A stretch of 20,817 bases of DNA from a virus, in the IMG/VR virus record IMGVR_UViG_3300021347_000052, positions 1-20,817 of that record; one strand, written 5' to 3'. The notes under the pieces were generated by a model. That model searched no databases. It was not told the DNA's origin and was given only the letters and a program-made list of their open reading frames with translations. Both the position numbers and the translations under genes were made by a program. Shown here one piece after another: positions 7,501 through 13,118 of the stretch. Every line of letters starts with the position of its first letter. Position 1 is the stretch's first letter.

Positions 7501-9258
7501 ATGCCAAGATTAAGTTTATACCGGGAACAGAAACAAAACGATTACCGTTTTTTAGACAGAAGTATTTCTGAGCAGTTGACTGTTGGCGGTACTGATCTCT
7601 ATGTCCATAAGTACGCAGGGCCTTTAGACCAAGGACCATCTGCTGACTTTACACAACCTCAGTATAGTTCTATGGACCCAACAAATATACAAGATTTGTT
7701 GTTCTTAGAGAATAGAGATAGAAAATATGAAAAGGATATTTATCGATTACGGGGCCATTATAACGTACAAAACTTAGACTTTGATCTAAGTCAGTTTGGC
7801 TTATTCTTAAGTAATGACACTATTTTTATCAACGTGCATTACAATGACATGATCGATATCATAGGCAGAAAGTTAATGGTAGGTGATGTTATTGAATTAC
7901 CTCACTTACTAGATTACAATCCCTTAGACGATGATCCTGTAGAATTTCCAGTAGCATTAAAAAGATTTTATCAAGTCACAGATGCTAACTATGGTAGTGA
8001 AGGTTTTTCACAAACATGGTATCCTCATCTATGGCGTATTAAATGTGAGAAACTAGTAGACAGCCAAGAGTTTGCAGACATCTTACGTCAACCAACTGAC
8101 AAAGACAATTACTTAGGTGATTGGGATAAAAACAAAACATACCCTGCAGGGTATACAATGACATTCGGTGACAAAAACTATATCGCACTACAAGATGTAC
8201 CACAAGGAACAAAACCCGGTGACACTGATCCAGATCCGTATTGGGAACTGGATACAGGTAAAACACTTAAAGATGTATTAGGTCGATATAATGAAAATAT
8301 TAGAATTAACGATGCTAACTTAAAAGAAGCAAAACGTATTGTACCGAAAGCCGGATATGATACATCTAATTTATATGTCGTACCTGGTTATGGTATCTTT
8401 GAAGCAAACGGTGTACCATCTGACAAAGAAAATCAACCCGCACCTCCTGTCGATGTACGTTCATGGATGCCTGGCAATAGTCCACTGACTGCCACTGGAC
8501 AAGTCATCACAATGAAAAGTGACAAATACAAATACGACTCAACTGGTATAAGAATACCTAAAGAAGTTATTGATGTGATGCAAGCCAAACATGGTGAGCA
8601 AGATATAGACTTAGAAGCAATGATAGCAAAGTTTGTACAAGCAAACTTATCAATTGCAGTTGAAGCACCAGAGATGTCATCAACTGGCTCAGGTCAGATG
8701 GAAGGCACAAAATTATTAACAGTTAATATAAGTGGTCCTGTTACAGGTCCATATGGTACTGCTGACAACACTTATGCAACAGCAGACCAAGATCCTACTC
8801 AACCAGGCTTTACAGGTACAGAGCCATACGGTCCAAATACAATGGACTATCGTGCTGACTGTGATCCTCGTTTTCAATACATTGCAAGATATACTCCACG
8901 TGACTTTGGTTATACATCAGGTTACTTATCAGGAGAAGGCACTCCACCTAATGGTCTGCCTGCAGGCGCTGGTATTTCGTTCCCACAAAGTCCACAAGTT
9001 GGAGATTATTTCTTGCGTATAGATTATACACCTAATGTGTTATATCGTTGGAACGGTACTTTATGGTTAAGAGTCAGTGAAGATGTAAGAACGTCTACAG
9101 GCTTTACTAGTGATGACACATCACAATTATCTGGATTCATTAATAATGATGATACGATATATAGTAACAACGATGAAGCAAACGTACCATCTGCTCAAGG
9201 ACTAAGTGGTATCTTAGATTTGGAACCAGATGACAATCCACCAAGTGACGGGACATAA
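7501..9258 (+). CDS. gp14: Neck protein gp14-like, with inserted carbohydrate-binding-like module
   Basis: This 585-residue virion protein lies immediately upstream of gp15, as gene 14 does in T4, and its stop overlaps the gp15 start (TAATG). Residues 60-200 carry KLMVGDVIELPHL, then RFYQVTDANYGSEGFSQTWY and HLWRIKCEKL. These resemble the conserved gp14 core (a GDLIY-P strand, then an FYQ-G segment and a closing strand). Residues about 204-250 look like an inserted CBM5/12-type module (W208, Y214, G217, Y227, W248). The C-terminal part contains GDYFLRIDYTPNVLYRWNG, a motif seen in phage tail proteins, and ends acidic. It is twice the length of T4 gp14 (256 residues). Its promoter motif lies 5 bases before the ATG. 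The gp14 assignment rests on context plus a weak core match. Confidence 0.6.
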   Translation: MPRLSLYREQKQNDYRFLDRSISEQLTVGGTDLYVHKYAGPLDQGPSADFTQPQYSSMDPTNIQDLLFLENRDRKYEKDIYRLRGHYNVQNLDFDLSQFGLFLSNDTIFINVHYNDMIDIIGRKLMVGDVIELPHLLDYNPLDDDPVEFPVALKRFYQVTDANYGSEGFSQTWYPHLWRIKCEKLVDSQEFADILRQPTDKDNYLGDWDKNKTYPAGYTMTFGDKNYIALQDVPQGTKPGDTDPDPYWELDTGKTLKDVLGRYNENIRINDANLKEAKRIVPKAGYDTSNLYVVPGYGIFEANGVPSDKENQPAPPVDVRSWMPGNSPLTATGQVITMKSDKYKYDSTGIRIPKEVIDVMQAKHGEQDIDLEAMIAKFVQANLSIAVEAPEMSSTGSGQMEGTKLLTVNISGPVTGPYGTADNTYATADQDPTQPGFTGTEPYGPNTMDYRADCDPRFQYIARYTPRDFGYTSGYLSGEGTPPNGLPAGAGISFPQSPQVGDYFLRIDYTPNVLYRWNGTLWLRVSEDVRTSTGFTSDDTSQLSGFINNDDTIYSNNDEANVPSAQGLSGILDLEPDDNPPSDGT

Positions 9259-10853
9259 TGGCACAATATTTTTACGACAATCAGATAAGAAGATTTTTAT
9301 TACAGTTTGCTAAAATTTTTAGTAACTGGTATGTAACTGCAGGGAATGATCCTAATGGTAATCCTATTCTTGTTAGAGTACCTATTCAATATGGAGATGC
9401 AAGTAGACAAGCATCAACAATTATTGCAAACAACTCAGCAAGTAATCTTCCTTCTGCGCCTTTGATAACTTACTTTATCAATGGATTAGAATACGATCAA
9501 AGACGTACACAAGAACCTTATTTTGTAGAGAAACAAAATGTACGTCAAAGAGACTATGATCCAACTACAGCCTCATACGGAGAGACACAGGGTCAAGCAT
9601 TTACTGTTGAAAAGTTGATGCCAGTTCCGTATACACTTAGACTACAAGTAGACTTTTGGACAACTAACTATCAACAAAAATTAGAATTGATTGAGCAGTT
9701 AGGTACACTATTCAATCCATCATTAGAAATTCAAAACACTGATAACTTTATTGACTGGACATCTTTAACAGTTGTATATCAGGATGGACTGACGTTCTCA
9801 TCTCGTACTATACCACAAGGTACAGGTAATCCTATTGATGTTATGTCATGGAAATTCTATTTGCCCATGTGGTTAACAACATCTGCTAAACTTAAAAAGT
9901 ATGGTGTTATTAATAAGATTATTACTTCTATCTTTGAGGGTAAAACACAAGAAGATATGAAAGATGATGACTTGTTATTAGGTACAAGACAAAAGATATC
10001 TCCATATGGTTATCAAGTATTGTTTATAGGCAATTCATTACAGTTATTACCACAAGATCAACCAGATCAACCTTCTAATTTCTCATTAGATAAACCAGAG
10101 AATCCAGACACTGACTTATATTGGTCGTCTATCTTAAACATGTATGGTGCATACCGAGGAGGTATTTCACAAGTTGCATTACAAAATCCATATATGGATA
10201 CAGAGATTATGGGTACAATTGTTATTGATCCTCTTGATGATCGTTATCTAATTTATAATGTCGATGAAGATACATTACCACAGAATACATTAGACCCTGT
10301 AACATCAGTTATTAATCCTCAAGTATCAGGACCAAACAACGGACTCCCCGGGCCTATTCCTAATGTGAGATATTTGTTAACACAAGATATAGGTTCTAGC
10401 ACATCATCTTGGGGTACAATTATAGGCAGTCAAACAGGTACATCAACATTACCTGAATCACAAGTTGCAACAACAATGACTCCCGGTACATTATATCAAA
10501 TTGCTACTATAGGTACAACTGATTTTAGATACTATGGTGCTCCAGATAATAATATAGGTACTCAGTTTACAATGAACAATGTACAGCCAGAAGGTACAGG
10601 CACAGTTTATACTGTTGTAGAAGCAAAAGCAAATGACATTATACAATTCAATGCAGATATTATGACTTGGTTTGTTGCATTTGATTCTGTCATCAACCAA
10701 GATGAACTTGAGTATGTAACTAACTTAACTACAGAAATTCAATATCGTTGGGCATCTACTCCTCCTGATTCAGTTCAGCCTGGTTTGCCTGCACAATGGA
10801 TGAAGTCTTACGAAGGTTATTATAACGAAGGCGATTACAGTATAGTTATTTAA
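9258..10853 (+). CDS. gp15: Proximal tail sheath stabilisation / tail terminator protein gp15
   Basis: gp15 caps the sheath and tube at the neck end of the tail. The N-terminus AQYFYDNQIRRFLLQFAKIF with FSNW and ILVRVPIQYGDASRQ matches T4 gp15 (YFYN--FRR----MGDLFSN, then RVPITYAS). Residues 117-160 (VEKLMPVPYTLRLQVDFWTT, then EQLGTLFNPSLEI) match the T4 stretch of the same layout (MIYELSIFTRY, then EQILPYFQPHF). It is 531 residues against 272 in T4. The extra C-terminal half contains a domain with RYLLTQDIG (371-379) and ANDIIQFN (458-465). An apparent insert at 405-453 (PGTLYQIATIGTTDFRYYGA) resembles a small module found in phage fibre-type proteins. It is coupled to gp14 by a one-base overlap. 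Confidence 0.85.
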   Translation: MAQYFYDNQIRRFLLQFAKIFSNWYVTAGNDPNGNPILVRVPIQYGDASRQASTIIANNSASNLPSAPLITYFINGLEYDQRRTQEPYFVEKQNVRQRDYDPTTASYGETQGQAFTVEKLMPVPYTLRLQVDFWTTNYQQKLELIEQLGTLFNPSLEIQNTDNFIDWTSLTVVYQDGLTFSSRTIPQGTGNPIDVMSWKFYLPMWLTTSAKLKKYGVINKIITSIFEGKTQEDMKDDDLLLGTRQKISPYGYQVLFIGNSLQLLPQDQPDQPSNFSLDKPENPDTDLYWSSILNMYGAYRGGISQVALQNPYMDTEIMGTIVIDPLDDRYLIYNVDEDTLPQNTLDPVTSVINPQVSGPNNGLPGPIPNVRYLLTQDIGSSTSSWGTIIGSQTGTSTLPESQVATTMTPGTLYQIATIGTTDFRYYGAPDNNIGTQFTMNNVQPEGTGTVYTVVEAKANDIIQFNADIMTWFVAFDSVINQDELEYVTNLTTEIQYRWASTPPDSVQPGLPAQWMKSYEGYYNEGDYSIVI

Positions 10854-10871
10854 GAAGCACCCTGTCACCTA

Positions 10872-10878
10872 CTAAATA
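10872..10878 (+). promoter_or_regulatory. Late promoter-like CTAAATA directly before the Nudix gene
   Basis: CTAAATA ends 5 bases before the ATG at 10884, the same spacing as at 1641 and 7489. It lies in the 30-base gap after gp15, and no Shine-Dalgarno lies at the right distance. Confidence 0.5.
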
Positions 10879-10883
10879 ATTGT

Positions 10884-11300
10884 ATGGCGATTATTATAAA
10901 TCAATCTGCTGGTATTTTCTTTTATTGTAAGTCTACCAAACGATCTCTATATCTTTTAAGAAACGAATCTAAAAATCCTACGTGGTCTATACCAGGTGGC
11001 AAGATAGAAAAGAATGAAACTCTATTAGCAGGATTAAAACGAGAATGCTTAGAAGAAATTGCATACTGGGAAGATGATTTAAAATTAGTGCCCATACAAA
11101 AATTTGTCAATAACACATTTGCATATCATACATTCTTTTGTGAGATAGAAGAAGAATTTCCCCCTATTTTAAATGATGAACATTGTGGGTATGCTTGGGT
11201 AGGTGATGACAAATACCCAAAACCTCTACACCCCGGACTATTTTCTACAATTAATATCGATAATGTAGTAGAAAAGTTATCTAGTCTAAAGAATCTCTAA
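10884..11300 (+). CDS. Nudix hydrolase
   Basis: Nudix enzymes hydrolyse nucleoside diphosphates linked to another group, such as oxidised dNTPs, NDP-sugars or dinucleotides. This 138-residue protein has a complete Nudix box: G39-x5-E45-x7-R53-E54-x2-E57-E58, within GGKIEKNETLLAGLKRECLE. E54, E57 and E58 are the usual metal ligands. WSIPGGKIE is the standard strand and loop leading into it. The position usually filled by a bulky aliphatic residue after RE is Cys55, and the following residue pair is IA rather than the usual G. The substrate cannot be told. It is the last gene of the plus-strand block and faces the aldolase-like gene. A late promoter motif with 5-base spacing precedes the ATG. 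Confidence 0.85.
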   Translation: MAIIINQSAGIFFYCKSTKRSLYLLRNESKNPTWSIPGGKIEKNETLLAGLKRECLEEIAYWEDDLKLVPIQKFVNNTFAYHTFFCEIEEEFPPILNDEHCGYAWVGDDKYPKPLHPGLFSTINIDNVVEKLSSLKNL

Positions 11301-11397
11301 TAGAAAGCCCTCAGAGACGTTCTAAGACGCATAGTTTACTTTTGTGCATAGATAGATGTCGTTGATCAACGTTGCTCAGAGGACGATTTACACGGTC
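11301..11397. other. Structured convergent intergenic region, 97 bases
   Basis: No gene is seen between the converging Nudix and aldolase-like genes. CTAAGAC (11322-11328) and GTCTTAG (11395-11401) can pair to close the region. Inside lies the perfect 12-base palindrome CGTTGATCAACG (11360-11371). CTCAGAG-ACG occurs twice as an imperfect direct repeat (near 11310 and 11376). There is no T-tract typical of a Rho-independent terminator. It could be a transcription end or a small RNA; neither is shown. Confidence 0.4.
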
Positions 11398-12120
11398 TTA
11401 GGAGCAGTAATCAGCACCATTTCGATCCAGCATTCTCAGTAATGCAGTCCAAAATAAGTTTACATGCTCGTCCGGTGAGTCATTAATTCGTCCTATTTTA
11501 TCCCATTCTGCTTCAGAAGGAACTGATAGTTCTGCACCAGTACGCAGGACATCAACTTGAATTTTACAGGCGTTTTCAAGCATATAGAGATTATAAAGAG
11601 CCTCTGGAATATTTTTGGCTACAGATAGTAAGCCATGATTTCGCATAATCAGCAAAGATTTATCGCCAATATCTTTTCCTAATTGGGCACATGATCTAGT
11701 ATTAGGAACTTCGATACAATGGTAATCGTAATAGTTTATTTTGTTTTGTACTTCACCTGATTGTTGTGACAAGTTCATCAGTCCTTCTTTCATACATGAA
11801 ACTGCGATTCCCGCACGGGTATGTGAATGCAAAATACAGTTTACATCTTGTCTAGTTTTCATTATTGCTGTATGAATTGCATGTCCTGCATCCATATAAG
11901 ATTCTCCTGCTAAGATTTTTCCATCGAAATCAACCTTAACAAGATTAGATGCAGTTACCTCATCAAACATTAAGCCATAAGGGGTAGTCAAGTAATGATT
12001 TTTATTTTGAGGTAGCCGAACACTTAAATGAGTAAAGATTACATCTGTCCAACCGAAATGATGAAAGAGGTGATGGCAAGCGGCGAGATCGCATCTTAAT
12101 TTCCATTCAGTATCTTCCAT
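11398..12120 (-). CDS. Class II aldolase / adducin-family protein
   Basis: This 240-residue protein has the class II aldolase/adducin fold. ILHSHTRAGIAVS carries the zinc-binding His98 and His100, and RNHGLLS carries His162. TDVIFTHLSVRLP (25-37) and LTTPYGLMFDEV (44-55) match the N-terminal phosphate-site loops. In true aldolases such as FucA a catalytic Glu sits four residues ahead of a conserved His. Here that slot (four before His83, in MDAGHAIHTAI) is Gly79. The DAG-x-x-IH form resembles the adducin-like subgroup, so sugar-phosphate aldolase activity is doubtful. It is a likely host-derived metabolic gene. It is convergent with the Nudix gene and follows a strong terminator. A TTAAATA motif lies 6 bases before the ATG. 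Confidence 0.85.
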   Translation of the reverse strand: MEDTEWKLRCDLAACHHLFHHFGWTDVIFTHLSVRLPQNKNHYLTTPYGLMFDEVTASNLVKVDFDGKILAGESYMDAGHAIHTAIMKTRQDVNCILHSHTRAGIAVSCMKEGLMNLSQQSGEVQNKINYYDYHCIEVPNTRSCAQLGKDIGDKSLLIMRNHGLLSVAKNIPEALYNLYMLENACKIQVDVLRTGAELSVPSEAEWDKIGRINDSPDEHVNLFWTALLRMLDRNGADYCS

Positions 12121-12126
12121 ATCATT

Positions 12127-12133
12127 TATTTAA
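12127..12133 (-). promoter_or_regulatory. Late promoter-like TTAAATA before the aldolase-like gene
   Basis: TTAAATA on the minus strand ends 6 bases before the ATG at 12120, one base more than the other close-spaced examples. It lies directly downstream of the terminator at 12140-12166, so it is probably this gene's own promoter. No Shine-Dalgarno is seen. Confidence 0.45.
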
Positions 12134-12139
12134 CCCAAA

Positions 12140-12166
12140 AAGAAAGGGTGACTAGCACCCTTTCTT
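12140..12166 (-). terminator. Rho-independent terminator after the holin-like gene
   Basis: AAGAAAGGGTG and CACCCTTTCTT form an 11-bp stem with a 5-base loop. On the minus strand it is followed by a T-rich run (TTTCTTTTTGGG). It lies 14 bases after the stop of the minus-strand gene at 12181 and insulates the aldolase-like gene. Confidence 0.8.
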
Positions 12167-12180
12167 AACCTAAATAAAAT

Positions 12181-12510
12181 TTAGTGTGACATCCAAAACT
12201 CAATGACTGAATAGCCTAGAGTTCCTGCCACCATACCTGCTCCGATAAGCATCCATCTCCAACGTTCTAATGCAGTAATCTTAGTTGCCATTAGATCGTG
12301 TGACTCTTGGTTTGACTTTTGAAAGTCATGTAAGAGTTTATGAGTTGATGCATTGCCTTCTTTAATTAATGTTTCACATTCTTTAATATCATGCTTAACA
12401 TCTTTTAATGCAGTATCAAACTTTTCATCCAAGTTTTTAAATTCGACTTTGAGAACCGCAATTTCAGTGTCGTACTGTTGTAATTGCTTTTGTGCGTTAC
12501 TCTGTGCCAT
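12181..12510 (-). CDS. Coiled-coil protein with C-terminal membrane anchor (holin-accessory-like)
   Basis: This 109-residue protein is a long amphipathic helix (about residues 8-82, heptad-like, with VEFKNLDEKFDTALKDVKHD) followed by one membrane segment (about 86-106, WMLIGAGMVAGTLGYSVIEF). That layout matches XhlA-type haemolysin or holin-accessory proteins, which sit in the inner membrane and help lysis. I cannot exclude another membrane-tethered role. It lies 19 bases after the 150-residue gene with a Shine-Dalgarno (AAGGGG), so the two are probably co-transcribed from the late promoter at 13090 and end at the terminator at 12140-12166. No endolysin gene is next to it. Confidence 0.6.
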   Translation of the reverse strand: MAQSNAQKQLQQYDTEIAVLKVEFKNLDEKFDTALKDVKHDIKECETLIKEGNASTHKLLHDFQKSNQESHDLMATKITALERWRWMLIGAGMVAGTLGYSVIEFWMSH

Positions 12511-12529
12511 GATTTAAATACCCCTTAGA

Positions 12530-12982
12530 TTATAAAGATTCAACTGTTACAATCGGGTAAGGTTGTCCACCGTATGTATCTGCAGGATATGCTGTATTGA
12601 AAGATATGATGTAAGGGTTGCCAGAAAAGTCTAATGCACGTCCTGATCCTTTAATTCTTTCTAATCTTACAGTACTTAGATCGTCTAAAGTTACAGTAAC
12701 AGTCATAGTGTTGTCTGCTAATGCACCATCAGCCGAATCCGCTAAAGTACAAATACCTTGGTTTCCGGAACCATCATCAACAAGATACTTTCTAGCACCT
12801 TTTTGTCTGATAATAAAGCCGTCGCCTTCTATGTTAGAGCCTACTTTGCATCTACATACAGTTTGAGGCCCTGTCTGAGTTGTGTTACCAGCAACAATAC
12901 GGTAAGTGTTTGATAAACCTGCCGGGTTGTTATATGTGGTATCAACATCAGAATTTTTCGATGTTTTCATTGGTCGTCCCAT
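12530..12982 (-). CDS. Putative virion protein, 150 aa
   Basis: I do not recognise a named family. The protein looks like a compact beta-rich domain: VCRCKVGSNIEGDGFIIRQK then KYLVDDGSGNQGICTLADSA, followed by a Thr/Val-rich strand (NTMTVTVTLDD). Two cysteines lie in VCRC (42-45), a third in GICT. It reads like small structural proteins of marine T4-like phages, which is an impression and not a match. The context supports late expression: a full TATAAATA late promoter (13090-13097), a roughly 100-base leader with a GC-rich hairpin, and a GGAG Shine-Dalgarno ahead of the ATG at 12982. It sits between the tail fibre gene and the holin-like gene. Confidence 0.65.
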   Translation of the reverse strand: MGRPMKTSKNSDVDTTYNNPAGLSNTYRIVAGNTTQTGPQTVCRCKVGSNIEGDGFIIRQKGARKYLVDDGSGNQGICTLADSADGALADNTMTVTVTLDDLSTVRLERIKGSGRALDFSGNPYIISFNTAYPADTYGGQPYPIVTVESL

Positions 12983-13025
12983 TTTTTGATCTCCTTATAT
13001 AATATTAGTGAGTGACGTTCTAGGT

Positions 13026-13047
13026 CTACGCGGCGGGCACCGCATAA
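13026..13047 (-). promoter_or_regulatory. GC-rich leader hairpin upstream of the 150-aa gene
   Basis: TTATGCGG and CCGCGTAG can pair as 8 bp (two or three G-U) with a 6-base loop in the minus-strand leader. The GC-rich block stands out in very AT-rich surroundings. The remaining leader contains no other feature I can name. Confidence 0.45.
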
Positions 13048-13089
13048 GTCTCGTTTGATGTTATCTTACAAAACAAGAACATTCATATG

Positions 13090-13097
13090 TATTTATA
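13090..13097 (-). promoter_or_regulatory. T4-type late promoter, full TATAAATA
   Basis: This is an exact TATAAATA on the minus strand, about 107 bases upstream of the ATG at 12982. It is preceded by the AT-rich inverted repeat GTTTTT-GCGT-AAAAAC (13098-13113), just after the tail fibre stop. Confidence 0.75.
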
Positions 13098-13118
13098 GTT
13101 TTTGCGTAAAAACGTTGG

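Noticed and set aside
8732-9022. Plus-strand 96-codon frame inside the gp14-like gene
   Set aside because: The Val/Leu/Gln-rich translation is an out-of-frame reading of the gp14-like gene, with no start signal.
11301-11397. Possible tRNA in the convergent gap
   Set aside because: No T-loop consensus (GTTCRAN), no acceptor stem closing a cloverleaf and no CCA-type end were found.
12170-12176. CTAAATA on the plus strand
   Set aside because: It matches the late motif but no plus-strand gene follows; it lies between a terminator and a minus-strand stop.
13098-13113. GTTTTT-GCGT-AAAAAC as a terminator of the fibre gene
   Set aside because: The stem is nearly all A-T pairs and is followed directly by the late promoter rather than a T-tract, so it is too weak to call.
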